From: Campylobacterales bacterium
Lineage (GTDB): Bacteria; Campylobacterota; Campylobacteria; Campylobacterales; QNZT01
DNA length: 49,279 bases
Direction: 5' to 3'
Assembly: GCA_027023405.1 (NCBI GenBank)
Contig: JALVVN010000028.1
Coordinates: 1 to 49,279 of the forward strand
This document shows, piece by piece, positions 15,420 through 25,484 of this stretch. Numbering within the stretch: position 1 is the first letter of the stretch; every line of letters begins with the position of its first letter. Below the pieces are notes generated by a model. The model was not told the DNA's origin. It saw only the letters and a program-made list of their open reading frames with translations, and ran no database searches. The position numbers and the translations under genes were made by a program.

Positions 15420-16201
15420 ATGTGCTCCAACTCTTTGAAAAGTTGTTTGCTATTATGTAGCACAATCTCTTCAAGTTTTGTTTCATCGATCTCTAAAATC
15501 TCCGCAACTTTTTTTGCGACAAGTTTGGTATAGGCGGGCTCATTGCGCTCTCCGCGATGAGGATGGGGTGTGAGATAGGGAGCATCCGTCTCAAAGAGAA
15601 TTCGATCGAGTGGGATTTTGGGAACGATTTGCACAAGTTTTTTGGCATTTTTAAAGGTGACAACCCCACCGATACCAAAATAGAATCCCTGTTCAGCCAA
15701 CGGGAGTAAACTTTCACTGGCATTAAAGCAGTGGAGTACCCCGCCGACCTGATCGGCTCCCTCTTGCAGGAGGAGTTCCAAACTGTCGTGTGAGGCTTCT
15801 CGGATATGAATGATAAGAGGCTTTTTGTATTGAACGGCTAAGTCAATCTGATCGATAAAGACCTCTTTTTGGCGTCGCTTCTCCTCTATTTTTTCCGATT
15901 CATCTTTGGGGAGTCGATAGTAGTCTAGCCCACATTCACCCACAGCAACACATTTGGGATGGGTGATGTAGCGCTCAAGATAGCTTCGATCGTAGCTTTG
16001 GCAGTCGTAGGGGTGTACGCCGACACTAAAGAAGAGGTTCTCATGCGTTTCACAGAGTGTGACGGCGCGCTCTAATTCACTCGGATCGGCACCGGGGATG
16101 ATTGACGCACAGATTCCCGCCTCCTTGGCACGCGTCAAGACTTCCGGAAGATCTTCAAAAAAGCGTTTGTCGTTTAGATGGGTATGTGTATCGATTATCA
16201 T
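15413..16201 (-). CDS. TatD-family metal-dependent hydrolase
   Basis: The 262-residue TIM-barrel enzyme has the metal ligands of the family: IDTHTHLND at the N-terminus, the GVHPYDC motif near residue 62, GECGLDYYR near residue 91, the HIREA strand near residue 130, HCF near residue 157, and ETDAPYLTPHPHRG near residue 205. TatD proteins are 3'-5' DNA exonucleases/deoxyribonucleases of broad role. The start overlaps the stop of the upstream GT-like gene (ATGA). Confidence 0.93.
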   Translation of the reverse strand: MIIDTHTHLNDKRFFEDLPEVLTRAKEAGICASIIPGADPSELERAVTLCETHENLFFSVGVHPYDCQSYDRSYLERYITHPKCVAVGECGLDYYRLPKDESEKIEEKRRQKEVFIDQIDLAVQYKKPLIIHIREASHDSLELLLQEGADQVGGVLHCFNASESLLPLAEQGFYFGIGGVVTFKNAKKLVQIVPKIPLDRILFETDAPYLTPHPHRGERNEPAYTKLVAKKVAEILEIDETKLEEIVLHNSKQLFKELEHIC

Positions 16202-17283
16202 AGTGACTTAATCAGATCAATATAGGTTTCAATGGTTGCTTCAGGATCAAATATTTTGAATACTTTTTCACGATTTTTGGTGAGAAGATCTTGCTCAATA
16301 GTGGCATTGTCTGACTCCTTGGTATTTTTGAAATCCTCAAATGTTTTAAAAAAGAAATCATTAACAAAAAAGAGATCATCAATTTCATGTTCATCATAAA
16401 GATAGACGATATGCTTAGCATAGAGTGCTAGGGGCAGTGTAGGGTTGTTTTGATCGTAGTTGATAACAATGGCACTGTTTGCCAGACGAAAAAGGAGCGC
16501 TTTTTGTTTGTCACTCATCAGCGCTTCGATGAGCAAATAGTCAAAATTTTTACCCTCTAGGTGTGTTTTGATGCTTTCTCTCTCTTCCAAATTGTGTCGT
16601 GAGAGGGTAAAGATAAAGGTACTTTGTTTGAGTTTTTGTGTCGGAAGTTCGGATATATCGTCAATGAGTTGCTCTTGTTTCTCTAAAGCGCCACTGAGAT
16701 CACAGTAGATGATATCTTTTTCCAAATCGAGTCCCATTGCACGACTTGCTTGGAGAATATGCTGATCGCCGATAGCGTCGATCTCACGGAAAAGCTTGAT
16801 ACCGTTAGGAACAAGGTGTCGTTTTTCATCACTAGAGAATGAAAAAGCCTCCATTTGATTCAGCGTCGAAAAGAGAAGGTATCCGGCTCTATCATAAAGG
16901 TTTTTATAGAGCGGTTTTTGTATGAGTGAGATTGGTTCCCTCTGCTCGGAAACCGTGACAAAATAGGTGTGACACAAATTCTCGATCTGATCGACAAGCA
17001 TTAGACAACTCTTTTCACACTTATAGATATCGATGATATCATAATCCTCAAGATAGGAGAGCAGTTTTTTGCGATGGTTGATACGGCTAATAGCTCTGAG
17101 TTTACCCGTTTTTTCTAAAAAATCGAGTTTCGATTCGATATCGAATGTAACCTCTTTGCCGTTTTCATCCAGCTTATACTCCAGAAGGGAAAGCGTTGAG
17201 ACTTCGGCATTGTGTGCACGAAGTCTCTCTACGCGATCTCGAAGTGTATCATCTATTTTGGTATAGAGAAACAGTATGCGCAT
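16198..17283 (-). CDS. GT-B-like protein, degenerate glycosyltransferase fold
   Basis: The product is 361 residues and soluble. The N-terminal half opens with MRILFLYTK followed by alternating strands and helices, as in the acceptor domain of GT4 enzymes. The join between halves is HLVPNGIKLFREI, a typical GT-B inter-domain phrase, and the second half has STFIFTLSRHN and SAIVINYDQNNPTLPLALYAK. The E-x7-E donor motif of active GT4 enzymes is not visible, so it may be a catalytically altered relative. It overlaps tatD by 4 bp and lies 12 bp after dodecin. No function can be given. Confidence 0.55.
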   Translation of the reverse strand: MRILFLYTKIDDTLRDRVERLRAHNAEVSTLSLLEYKLDENGKEVTFDIESKLDFLEKTGKLRAISRINHRKKLLSYLEDYDIIDIYKCEKSCLMLVDQIENLCHTYFVTVSEQREPISLIQKPLYKNLYDRAGYLLFSTLNQMEAFSFSSDEKRHLVPNGIKLFREIDAIGDQHILQASRAMGLDLEKDIIYCDLSGALEKQEQLIDDISELPTQKLKQSTFIFTLSRHNLEERESIKTHLEGKNFDYLLIEALMSDKQKALLFRLANSAIVINYDQNNPTLPLALYAKHIVYLYDEHEIDDLFFVNDFFFKTFEDFKNTKESDNATIEQDLLTKNREKVFKIFDPEATIETYIDLIKSL

Positions 17284-17295
17284 CGAGATCCGAAA

Positions 17296-17499
17296 TTAGT
17301 CAATGACAAATGAGATTTTGGCAGTAATACGATATTTTGAAATCTTATTGTCAGTCACTTTTGCGCTCTTCTCTTTGATGTAGATTGACTTAATATTACG
17401 CACAGACTTAGAGGCTTCTGTGATAGCATTTTGCGCCGCATCCTCCCAGCTTTTGTCTGATTGAGCCAGTACTTCAATAACTTTGACAACTTTTGACAT
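17296..17499 (-). CDS. Dodecin family flavin-binding protein
   Basis: The 67-residue protein has the full dodecin pattern: VVKVIEVLAQSDKSWEDAAQ, an amphipathic helix with NAITEASKSVRNIKS, then a KYRITAKISFVID beta strand. Dodecins form hollow dodecamers that store or buffer flavins or CoA-type cofactors. It has an AAGGAGTTACG ribosome site before the ATG. It lies just upstream of the GT-like gene and 55 bp downstream of recN. Confidence 0.9.
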   Translation of the reverse strand: MSKVVKVIEVLAQSDKSWEDAAQNAITEASKSVRNIKSIYIKEKSAKVTDNKISKYRITAKISFVID

Positions 17500-17554
17500 C
17501 GTAACTCCTTTAAAATGTGATGAATGATTATAGAACAGTTTGCCTTAAGTGCCC

Positions 17555-19081
17555 TTATGCCAGCAGGCTTTTTGCAAATTCTACCGCCTCTTTGGTCACT
17601 TTTTCACCGCTTATCATGCGTGAGAGTTCTGCAATCCGCTCTTTATCATTGAGAAGTTTCACACGACTGACGCCGTTCTCTTTGTGTACTAAAAAGTGCA
17701 TTTGAGCTTTGGAGCTGAGTTGGGGTTGGTGGCTGATGGCAAAGAGTTGGTAGGTTTTGGCGAGTTGCTCCAAAACTGTAGCAACGCTCATCGACTCTTT
17801 TCCACTGAGATTGGCATCGATCTCATCGAGGATCAGCACGCCACTCTCTCCTTTGAGCAGATCGCTTTTTGCTGCTAGATAGGCGAGTCGAATACGGTTT
17901 AGTTCACCGGAGCTCACTTTTGCAAGCGGAGTGTTGTTGAGTGTGACGCTGATCTCATCAAAGCCCAAGCGGTGCATCTCCCCTTTCGTAAGATTTAGTG
18001 AGAGATTATCCAAAAAGAGATGTTTGAGATAGTGGTTTGTTTTGGTCTTGAGGGTATTGAGCGCTTTTGCGCGTTTGGTGTGAAGTGTTTGTGCATCCTT
18101 TTGGATGATTTTATTGAGTTTGCTAATCTCCGCTTCTAATTCCTCTCGGGTGTCGTCAATATTTTCATAACGACTCAACTCCTCCTTTTTGCGCTCCAAA
18201 TAGGCTAAACTCTCTTCGATGGAGCCATATTTTCGCTTGAGATCGGCGAGCTTGTCGAGGCGGTTGAGCATCGCTTCGATATCCAGAGCGTTGAGTTCAT
18301 CGAGGCGCTCTTTGGCATTTTCGAGCTTGATACGGATATCGTTCATCGCCTCATCAAAGATTGGACTCTCCTCGTCCAATTCGCTCAAGACTTGAGATAC
18401 TTTCGACTCATAGGTAAAGATTTCATAAGCTTCATCGATGAGTGCTTCGAGCTTCTCCTTTTTGCTTAGCTCTTTTTTTTGGCGCATCAGCTCTTCATAC
18501 TCATCCACTTTGGGGGCGATCTCTTCGATTTGAGCGATCTCAAACTTTGCAAACTCTTTGAGATCGGTGATCTTTTGTGCCTCCTCCCTGATCTGCTGAA
18601 GCTCTTGTCGCTTCTGTTGAAGTGCTTTATAGTTGGATTCAAATGTGTGTAAAACCGATTCATAGTCTGTATCTTCTTGTGTAAGTATGCGATCGAGAGT
18701 GTTGAGAATCGTGTGACTCTCAAACTCATTGACATCCCGAAGGGAGAGATAGTGGATATAGGAGGAGGAGAGATTTTTGAGATTTTTCTTGGAGACTTGG
18801 CGATCGTTGATAAAGTAGCGGGTCGATTTTTTATTCTCTAGCCGAAAGATATTGGGGCGCTCCTCTTCGATTCCGATCGATTCAAGATTCATCGGTGCAT
18901 CGAGGCTGATCTCCGCACTCTTTGCGGTGGCATCTTTGAGCCCAAAGAGAGAGAGGAGGGCATCCATCAGGATCGACTTACCCGCACCGCTAGGACCGGT
19001 AAAGATGATGAGATTGGCGTCAAACTCTAGGTTTAACTCCTCAAAGCTGAGTGCCTCTTTGAGATAAAATCGTTCGATCAA
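17555..19081 (-). CDS. recN: DNA repair protein RecN
   Basis: The product is 508 residues, slightly short for RecN (about 550) but complete: Walker [15 protein letters not shown] near residue 29, a long coiled-coil arm rich in Glu/Lys (about residues 160-350), the ABC signature [13 protein letters not shown] near residue 385, and Walker [15 protein letters not shown] near residue 415. RecN is an SMC-like ATPase for double-strand-break repair and sister-chromatid cohesion. Its ATG overlaps the nadK stop (ATGA). Confidence 0.93.
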   Translation of the reverse strand: MIERFYLKEALSFEELNLEFDANLIIFTGPSGAGKSILMDALLSLFGLKDATAKSAEISLDAPMNLESIGIEEERPNIFRLENKKSTRYFINDRQVSKKNLKNLSSSYIHYLSLRDVNEFESHTILNTLDRILTQEDTDYESVLHTFESNYKALQQKRQELQQIREEAQKITDLKEFAKFEIAQIEEIAPKVDEYEELMRQKKELSKKEKLEALIDEAYEIFTYESKVSQVLSELDEESPIFDEAMNDIRIKLENAKERLDELNALDIEAMLNRLDKLADLKRKYGSIEESLAYLERKKEELSRYENIDDTREELEAEISKLNKIIQKDAQTLHTKRAKALNTLKTKTNHYLKHLFLDNLSLNLTKGEMHRLGFDEISVTLNNTPLAKVSSGELNRIRLAYLAAKSDLLKGESGVLILDEIDANLSGKESMSVATVLEQLAKTYQLFAISHQPQLSSKAQMHFLVHKENGVSRVKLLNDKERIAELSRMISGEKVTKEAVEFAKSLLA

Positions 19082-19980
19082 CTGTTCCCCCAGTGTAGTT
19101 TTTGTTTGAGGACATCAAAGTAGTTTCGCTCCACACGATGCACCATCTTGAGGCGCTGTTTGGAGATCTTGATACGGATCTCATCAAATGATTTGAGATT
19201 GTAGATATCTTGTCCATCGACGACGATGATGGTCTCATCCTCACTCATAAAAGTGGTGCCAAACTCCGCAGGTAGAACGACCGGTCGTTCACTCAGCGAG
19301 TGGGGGCAAATAGGTGTGAGGATCAGCGCTTCGGTAATCGGAAAGACAATAGGTCCACCCGCTGAGAGATTGTAAGCGGTTGATCCTGTGGGAGTAGAGA
19401 TGATCAAGCCGTCACCGCGATAGGTGTTGAGGTGTTTGCGGTCCATATCTGCCTCTTTGGAGGTGAGGTAGGCATCGATAGAGATCATCCCTTGGATGGA
19501 AGGGCGGGAGAGGACGACATCATTGACGGCGATAAGATGCTTGGACTCTCCCGAATGTGAATAGAGCTCCACCTCAAAGACCATTCGGTGATCGATACGA
19601 TAATCATCACGAAAGATTTTGTCGATAAAAGATTCGATTTCACTCGGTTTGATATCGGTTAAAAATCCCAAAGTCCCCGCATAGATACCCAAGATCGGCT
19701 TGTCATAAGCGAAGCTTCGGCGACAGAGGGAGAGGAGGGTGCCGTCACCGCCCAGAGAGATGAGAAGATCGCTTCTCTCAAAAAGCTCCTTTTTACTCAC
19801 ACCGTCAGTCAAGCCTAAATTTTTGGCACCAATCTCCTCAACGATGAGACAAACGCCATGTGCTTCAAGCGCTTCCTTGAGTTTTTGATATTCGGAATAG
19901 AGTGCAGGAGAGTCTGGTCTGACGACCAATCCGGCACACTTTATGCTTTCAAGCTTCTCATCATCAAATATGTAATGCAT
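19078..19980 (-). CDS. nadK: NAD kinase
   Basis: At 300 residues this is normal. The diphosphate-binding GGDGT motif is in [16 protein letters not shown] near residue 77. The AVNDVV motif lies near residue 148 and [16 protein letters not shown] near residue 190, as in all NadK enzymes. It makes NADP from NAD and ATP. It overlaps recN by 4 bp, the common NadK-RecN pairing. No Shine-Dalgarno is evident before the ATG, and a TACAAT box on the minus strand lies only 6 bp upstream of the start, so a leaderless transcript is possible. Confidence 0.94.
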   Translation of the reverse strand: MHYIFDDEKLESIKCAGLVVRPDSPALYSEYQKLKEALEAHGVCLIVEEIGAKNLGLTDGVSKKELFERSDLLISLGGDGTLLSLCRRSFAYDKPILGIYAGTLGFLTDIKPSEIESFIDKIFRDDYRIDHRMVFEVELYSHSGESKHLIAVNDVVLSRPSIQGMISIDAYLTSKEADMDRKHLNTYRGDGLIISTPTGSTAYNLSAGGPIVFPITEALILTPICPHSLSERPVVLPAEFGTTFMSEDETIIVVDGQDIYNLKSFDEIRIKISKQRLKMVHRVERNYFDVLKQKLHWGNS

Positions 19981-20030
19981 AGCGATATTGTAACCAAAAT
20001 TGATTAGAGGTAGCCTAAAGCGAGATTTGG

Positions 20031-20036
20031 TATAAT
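20031..20036 (+). promoter_or_regulatory. -10 box (TATAAT) of aspS
   Basis: A perfect TATAAT lies 38 bp before the aspS start in the divergent nadK/aspS spacer (19981-20074). No clear -35 element is present. The AGGAAGAG ribosome site falls between box and start. Confidence 0.6.
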
Positions 20037-20074
20037 CGCGATTTATTTGAAAATAGTTCTAATTAGGAAGAGAT

Positions 20075-21826
20075 TTGAGAACAGATTATTGTACAGGGAT
20101 AGACGAAAAGGATATCGGCAAAGAGGTTTCATTGTGCGGGTGGGTCAATAGCTATCGCGATCACGGTGGCGTGATCTTTATCGACTTGCGGGATCGAAGC
20201 GGGTTAGTGCAACTGGTATGCGACCCTGCGGACAATGTCGAAGCACACAAGATCGCCAATGAGGTGAGAGATGAGTATGTTATCATCGCCAAGGGGAAGA
20301 TCCGTGCCAGAGGAGAGGGGCTCGAAAACCCTAACCTCAAAACAGGGAAAATCGAAGTGGTGGTGGATGAACTCACGATTGAAAACGCCAGTGAAGCGCT
20401 CCCCTTTGTCATTAATGATGAGAAGGTGAATGAGGAGATCAGGCTCAAATATCGCTATCTCGATTTGCGTAAGCATAAGATGTTTGAGACATTCAAGCTC
20501 CGCTCCAAAGCCACTATCGCAGCACGAAATGTCCTCGATGCGCATGGATTTTTAGAGGTTGAGACACCGGTACTGACCAAATCGACACCGGAGGGGGCGA
20601 GAGACTATCTCGTGCCCAGTCGTGTACACGGCGGAGAGTTTTACGCACTTCCCCAATCGCCTCAACTCTTTAAGCAACTCTTGATGGTGGGTGGTTTCGA
20701 TCGTTACTTTCAGGTGGCAAAGTGCTTCCGTGATGAGGATCTTCGTGCCGACAGACAGCCGGAGTTTACGCAGATCGATATGGAGATGAGCTTCGCGGAT
20801 CAGGAGGATGTGATCAAGGTGAGCGAAGCGATGCTAGAGGCGATCTTCAAGGAGGCGGGTGTGGAGATTCAGACGCCTTTCCCTCGTATCACCTACAAAG
20901 AGGCGATGGAGAAGTATGGTAGCGACAAGCCCGATCTCCGATACGATTTGGCGATGGTTGATGTAGAGGATATCTTTGCACGATGTAGCAATGAGATCTT
21001 CTCAACGATCGCAAGCGATACCAAAAAGAACCGCATCAAAGCGCTCAAATGCCCCAACGGTGACAATATCTTCTCGAAGCGCCAAATGAAGGGATTTGAG
21101 GATTATGTCCGCAAATTTGGTGCGAGTGGATTGGGCTATTTTCAATACAAAGAGGAGGGGCTCAAGGGACCTTTGACGAAGTTCTTTGAAGAGAGTGACC
21201 TCCAAGAGATCGTTGATCGTTGTGATCTCAAAGTGGGCGATGTGGTCTTTTTCGGTGCGGGTGAGAAGAAACTCGTGTGGGACTATATGGGAAGATTTCG
21301 TATCTTTTTGGCGGAGCAGATGGATATCATACCCGAAGATCGTTTTGAGTTTGTGTGGGTGGTTGATTTTCCGATGTTTGAAGTGGAAGAGGGCAAGATC
21401 AAAGCGATGCACCACCCCTTTACGATGCCCAAAAACCTCGATGTCGAAGATCTCGAAGAGGTCGAATCGATCGCCTACGATATCGTACTCAACGGCGTAG
21501 AGCTTGGCGGTGGAAGTGTTCGTATCCACAAGAGCGATATCCAAGCGAAGATCTTTGAGCTCTTGGGGATCAGTGACGAGGAGGCGCAGGAGAAGTTCGG
21601 CTTCTTGCTTGAAGCTTTCAAATACGGTGCACCGCCACATGCGGGAATCGCCTTTGGGCTTGATAGGATCATTATGCTATTGAGTGGAAGTGAGAGTATT
21701 CGTGATGTGATTGCCTTCCCCAAAACACAGCGCGCGCAGTGTCTGCTCACCCAAGCTCCGAGCGGTGTGGACGGTGAACAGCTCAAAGAGCTTAGCATTC
21801 GTATCAGAGAGATGAAAAAAGTATAA
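20075..21826 (+). CDS. aspS: Aspartyl-tRNA synthetase, bacterial type
   Basis: The product is 583 residues, start TTG with AGGAAGAG upstream. It has an N-terminal OB-fold ([21 protein letters not shown]), class II motif 1, motif 2 ([20 protein letters not shown] near residue 216), the GAD insertion, and motif 3 ([13 protein letters not shown] near residue 526). In Campylobacterota AspRS is generally non-discriminating and also charges tRNA-Asn, which GatCAB then amidates; gatB is in this window, in line with that. It is followed by adk after 13 bp. Confidence 0.96.
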   Translation: MRTDYCTGIDEKDIGKEVSLCGWVNSYRDHGGVIFIDLRDRSGLVQLVCDPADNVEAHKIANEVRDEYVIIAKGKIRARGEGLENPNLKTGKIEVVVDELTIENASEALPFVINDEKVNEEIRLKYRYLDLRKHKMFETFKLRSKATIAARNVLDAHGFLEVETPVLTKSTPEGARDYLVPSRVHGGEFYALPQSPQLFKQLLMVGGFDRYFQVAKCFRDEDLRADRQPEFTQIDMEMSFADQEDVIKVSEAMLEAIFKEAGVEIQTPFPRITYKEAMEKYGSDKPDLRYDLAMVDVEDIFARCSNEIFSTIASDTKKNRIKALKCPNGDNIFSKRQMKGFEDYVRKFGASGLGYFQYKEEGLKGPLTKFFEESDLQEIVDRCDLKVGDVVFFGAGEKKLVWDYMGRFRIFLAEQMDIIPEDRFEFVWVVDFPMFEVEEGKIKAMHHPFTMPKNLDVEDLEEVESIAYDIVLNGVELGGGSVRIHKSDIQAKIFELLGISDEEAQEKFGFLLEAFKYGAPPHAGIAFGLDRIIMLLSGSESIRDVIAFPKTQRAQCLLTQAPSGVDGEQLKELSIRIREMKKV

Positions 21827-21839
21827 AAGAGGAATGAAA

Positions 21840-22412
21840 ATGAAAAAACTATTTTTGATTATCGGCGCTCCGGGTAGCGGTAAGACAACAGATGCGGAAC
21901 TCATCGCAAAACGACATGAAAATATCACACACTACTCCACAGGCGATATGTTTCGTGCCGAAGTGGCGAGTGGAAGCGAGCGTGGAAAACTTATCAAATC
22001 CTACATCGACAACGGTAATCTTGTGCCTATCGATATCGTCATTGAAACTATTGTCGGTGCGATCAAAGCTTCACCGACTGATGTAGTGGTGATCGACGGA
22101 TATCCTAGAAGTATCGAGCAGATGGAGGAGTTAGATAAATATCTTCAAAACGAAGAGGGCGTGGAGCTTGTCAATGTGATTGAAGTGGTCGTCAGCGAAG
22201 AGACGGCACGAGATCGTGTACTTGGCAGAGGACGCGGCGCGGATGACAACAATGAAGTCTTTGACAACCGTATGAAGGTCTATCTCGAACCGCTAGAAGC
22301 GATCCAAAACTTCTATGAGAAAAAAGGAATCCTCCATAAAATCGATGGCGAAGGAACGATCGAAGAGATCGTCGATAATATGGATGCGTTTGTGATGGAG
22401 AGGTTGGGGTAG
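21840..22412 (+). CDS. adk: Adenylate kinase
   Basis: The product is 190 residues from the ATG at 21840. An earlier in-frame ATG (21834) lies directly on the AGAGG ribosome site, so I prefer the second. The P-loop GAPGSGKTT near residue 8, [10 protein letters not shown] near residue 37, IDGYPRS near residue 85 and the LID arginines ([20 protein letters not shown]) are present. It is the short-LID form without zinc cysteines. It interconverts ATP + AMP and 2 ADP. It shares a transcript with aspS and ends in the terminator at 22428. Confidence 0.95.
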   Translation: MKKLFLIIGAPGSGKTTDAELIAKRHENITHYSTGDMFRAEVASGSERGKLIKSYIDNGNLVPIDIVIETIVGAIKASPTDVVVIDGYPRSIEQMEELDKYLQNEEGVELVNVIEVVVSEETARDRVLGRGRGADDNNEVFDNRMKVYLEPLEAIQNFYEKKGILHKIDGEGTIEEIVDNMDAFVMERLG

Positions 22413-22427
22413 ATTATTTTGAATATA

Positions 22428-22455
22428 CAAAAGAGCACCTCTTGGTGCTCTTTTG
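22428..22455 (+). terminator. Rho-independent terminator of aspS-adk
   Basis: A perfect 12-bp stem, CAAAAGAGCACC with GGTGCTCTTTTG around a TCTT loop, begins 16 bp after the adk stop. The right arm ends in TTTTG, supplying the U-rich tail. It is the clearest terminator in the window and separates adk from mutS7. Confidence 0.85.
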
Positions 22456-22496
22456 TCATTTGCGCAGATTTAGAGACTTTTTAAACCCCATTCAAG

Positions 22497-22502
22497 TATA
22501 AT
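22497..22502 (+). promoter_or_regulatory. -10 box (TATAAT) of mutS7
   Basis: A perfect TATAAT lies 40 bp before the AUC start proposed at 22537, downstream of the adk terminator. The transcript would begin near 22509, leaving a leader of roughly 28 nt with AAGGA at 22525-22529. No -35 consensus is seen. Confidence 0.55.
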
Positions 22503-22536
22503 ATCCCCCATACCGAATACCAACAAGGATAGAGCT

Positions 22537-25464
22537 ATCGCGATTCAGGATGAGACTGCCAAGAGGATCTTAAACGACAAAAAGCGCCTCCTTACCGAGA
22601 TCTACTTCGATTTACAGCGCCATTTTGAGCAGAAGTATGGTTCAGATTGTGTTGTTTTTATGGAGATCGGGAGCTTTTTTGAGACCTATGAGGTCAATAA
22701 CGATCAAGAGCAGATTGGTAAAGCCAAAGAGATCAGCGAACTACTCAATATTCAGCTTACCCGAAAAAATAAATCGATCTTAGAGAACTCCGTGCAAAAT
22801 CCGCTTTTGGCGGGGGTGCCGTCGGTAGCGTTTGAGCGCCATTTGAGTCGTGTGATCGCAAGTAAACGCTATACGGTGGTGATCGTACGACAGAGGGGAG
22901 AGATGCCCAATGTCACCCGCTACATCTCTAATATCATCAGCCCTGGTACCAACTTTGACTATCTTCAGGAGGCGCAGGAGAACAATGTTGTCTCACTGGT
23001 GATCGACCAAAATGCGGGGATTTACTCGGTCGGATATGCCGCGATCGATGTGAGTACGGGCAAGACCCTTTTGCATGAAATTCACGGTACGAGTGAGGAT
23101 AAGAGTTTTGCGCTGGATGAGATCTTTACCCTTTTGCAATCCTACCACACCTCTGAAGTGGTGCTCACCTTTTGCGCAGGTGAGATTGATAGGGAGTGGG
23201 TGCTCAACTATCTGGAGATTGAGGAGAATTATCACCACAGTTTCAACACTTGCCGTCTCAAGATCGCCTACCAAAATGAGCTCTTCAAAACTATCTATGC
23301 GATCAAATCCCAACTCTCACCCATCGAGTATCTCGATCTGGAGCGCTACCCCTATGCGAGTGAGTCGTTGGCGATTTTGTGTGATTTTATCATCGAGCAT
23401 GATGCGACGCTGATTGAAAAGATGGATAAGCCGAAGTTTTTGGAGGGGAGCCACTTTCTCTATCTAGGTAATAACGCCCTTGAGCAGTTGGGGATCCTCT
23501 CCCGACAGAGCAACCAACCCAGTCTATTGAGTCTCATCGACAAGAGTGCGACCGCCATCGGAAAACGGCTTCTCAAAGAGCGATTGCTCAATCCTATCTG
23601 CGATCTAGAGAAGCTCAATGCCCGCTTCGATTTGAGCCAAAAGCTACAGCCCCACTACAAAGAGTTTGAGATTTGGCTCAAGCAGATCTATGATCTGGAG
23701 CGGATGCTACGACGCATCAAGCTTCAAAAACTCCATCCGTTTGAGTTGAGCTTTCTCGCGACTTCGTTGGAGTCGGTGACGACGATCCTGCGCAAAGAGC
23801 GGGAGTTGGGGATCGGTGAGACGGATAGACTCCATGAAATTTGTGAGGATTTTTTGCAAAAGCTTCAAAACAGTTACGACCTTGATCGCTGTGCCAAAGT
23901 CGCTTACAATCAAATCAGCGAAAACTTTTTCAAAGAGGGAGTCTATCCCGCCATCGATCAACTCGCCTCCAAACAGCGGATGCAACTCTACAAGATCGAG
24001 ACGATCTGTGCCCATATCAATTCGCTTTTTGAGGGTAGCGAAGCGAAGTATGCGAGTGTGGAGTATTTGGAGAGTGAGGGGTACTATATCTCGATGACCA
24101 AAAATCGCTTTAGTCTGATCGAGAAGGTGTTTGAGAAGAGCTTTATCACGATTGACGGTGAGCACCACTTTTTGCGTGACTTTCAGATCAAAAAGCTCAA
24201 AAACTCCGTCAAAATCACCTCTGAGCTCTTTGAGGAGATCTCCTCCTACTATATCGCCAATCAAGTCAAGATGATCGCACTGGTCAAGCGACGATATCTG
24301 GAGAGTTTGGGGGATTTGGAGCAGGAGTATGGGCACGGGTTGGAGCAGATCATCACGCATATCGGGGAGCTGGATGTAGCGATCTCCAACGCCAAGTGCG
24401 CCCAACTCTACGGTTACAGTCGTCCTGTGATTGAGAAGATGGAGGGAAAGGCGTTTTATGAAGCGGTTGGATTGCGACACCCCATCATCGAGGCGCGTGA
24501 AGAGAATGGGCTCTATGTACCCAATGATCTCTATTTGGGTGAGGTGGATGAGATTCCCTCAGAGTCGCTTTTTGCTTCCGATACGGCGTTGAGAGGGGTT
24601 TTGCTCTATGGGATCAACTCAAGCGGCAAGAGCTCCTTGATGAAGAGTGTCGGGATCAGTGTGGTAATGGCGCAGGCGGGCTTTTTTGTCCCGGCAAAAT
24701 CGCTTCGTTTTCGCCTCTTTGACAAGATCTTTACCCGCATCGTCTCAGGGGACAACCTCTACAAAGGGCTCTCGACCTTCGCGATCGAGATGCTGGAACT
24801 CAAAAATATCTTCAACCGCGCGGGCAAACACTCCCTCGTACTCGGTGATGAGATTTGTCACGGTACCGAAACGGAGTCGGCTTTGGCGATTGTCGCGAGT
24901 GCGATTAGGCAACTCGATCGGCTGGGAACCATCTATATCTTTGCAACCCATCTGCATCAACTCACACAGCTCAAAGAGATTCAGGAGATTAAGGCATTGC
25001 GTTTTATGCATCTGGGGGTGCACTATGATGAGGAGGGGGACAAACTCATCTACGATCGCATACTCCAAAGCGGTAGCGGTAGTTCACTCTATGGATTGGA
25101 GTTTGCCAAGTCGCTCCATCTCGAGAAGCGCTTTATCCAGGAGGCATATGCGATCCGCAAGCGGGTGAGCCAAGAGTACACCCAAGCCGAAAGAGTACAG
25201 CAGAAAAAACGAAGCAAATACCACAAAGACCTCTACCTCTCCAAATGCGCTCTCTGCGATAATCCCGTCGAGGATGTGCACCATATCCACCACCAAAAAG
25301 ATGCCGATGAATCGGGCAAGATCGCCCACTTTCACAAAAACCACCGCCACAACCTGATCCCACTCTGCAAAGAGCACCACAAAAAGGTGCACGAGGGAAA
25401 GATCCTCATCAACGGCTTCGTGATGGGAGAAGAGGGGCTGGAGTTGCACTTTAGTGAGCGGTAG
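22537..25464 (+). CDS. MutS7-type mismatch-recognition ATPase fused to HNH nuclease
   Basis: The protein is about 975 residues if it begins at ATC 22537, or 934 from the first ATG (22660). The family's N-terminal helix ([12 protein letters not shown]) lies upstream of that ATG in the same open frame, which contains no ATG, GTG or TTG between the in-frame TAG at 22471 and 22660. ATC 22537 sits 7 nt after AAGGA and fits best. The mismatch-probing motif GSFFETYEV follows, then the long lever region and the ATPase with Walker [10 protein letters not shown] and FATHLHQL. The last 75 residues are an HNH module: [19 protein letters not shown], then [14 protein letters not shown]. MutS7 proteins are thought to recognise and nick mismatches without MutL/MutH. 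Confidence 0.92.
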   Translation: MAIQDETAKRILNDKKRLLTEIYFDLQRHFEQKYGSDCVVFMEIGSFFETYEVNNDQEQIGKAKEISELLNIQLTRKNKSILENSVQNPLLAGVPSVAFERHLSRVIASKRYTVVIVRQRGEMPNVTRYISNIISPGTNFDYLQEAQENNVVSLVIDQNAGIYSVGYAAIDVSTGKTLLHEIHGTSEDKSFALDEIFTLLQSYHTSEVVLTFCAGEIDREWVLNYLEIEENYHHSFNTCRLKIAYQNELFKTIYAIKSQLSPIEYLDLERYPYASESLAILCDFIIEHDATLIEKMDKPKFLEGSHFLYLGNNALEQLGILSRQSNQPSLLSLIDKSATAIGKRLLKERLLNPICDLEKLNARFDLSQKLQPHYKEFEIWLKQIYDLERMLRRIKLQKLHPFELSFLATSLESVTTILRKERELGIGETDRLHEICEDFLQKLQNSYDLDRCAKVAYNQISENFFKEGVYPAIDQLASKQRMQLYKIETICAHINSLFEGSEAKYASVEYLESEGYYISMTKNRFSLIEKVFEKSFITIDGEHHFLRDFQIKKLKNSVKITSELFEEISSYYIANQVKMIALVKRRYLESLGDLEQEYGHGLEQIITHIGELDVAISNAKCAQLYGYSRPVIEKMEGKAFYEAVGLRHPIIEAREENGLYVPNDLYLGEVDEIPSESLFASDTALRGVLLYGINSSGKSSLMKSVGISVVMAQAGFFVPAKSLRFRLFDKIFTRIVSGDNLYKGLSTFAIEMLELKNIFNRAGKHSLVLGDEICHGTETESALAIVASAIRQLDRLGTIYIFATHLHQLTQLKEIQEIKALRFMHLGVHYDEEGDKLIYDRILQSGSGSSLYGLEFAKSLHLEKRFIQEAYAIRKRVSQEYTQAERVQQKKRSKYHKDLYLSKCALCDNPVEDVHHIHHQKDADESGKIAHFHKNHRHNLIPLCKEHHKKVHEGKILINGFVMGEEGLELHFSER

Positions 25465-25484
25465 CGCCTACCTCCACGGCGCTA
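25462..25484. repeat. 7-bp perfect inverted repeat between convergent genes
   Basis: TAGCGCC and GGCGCTA flank a 9-nt loop, overlapping the mutS7 stop and the end of the GH5-like pseudogene. No T-run follows on either strand, so it is at best a weak bidirectional terminator. Confidence 0.3.

Noticed and set aside
21002-21640. 212-aa open frame on the minus strand
   Set aside because: It is antisense to conserved aspS motifs and shows no family signal.
22550-22574. ATG at 22550 as an alternative mutS7 start after an indel
   Set aside because: Its frame stops after seven codons and no homopolymer nearby invites an indel; the ribosome site is also too far.
22660-22662. First ATG as the mutS7 start
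   Set aside because: It would remove the family-conserved N-terminal helix, has no ribosome site, and leaves a TATAAT promoter with AAGGA unused.
23707-24480. 257-aa open frame on the minus strand within mutS7
   Set aside because: It is antisense to the MutS lever region; the long frame follows from codon bias on the real strand.
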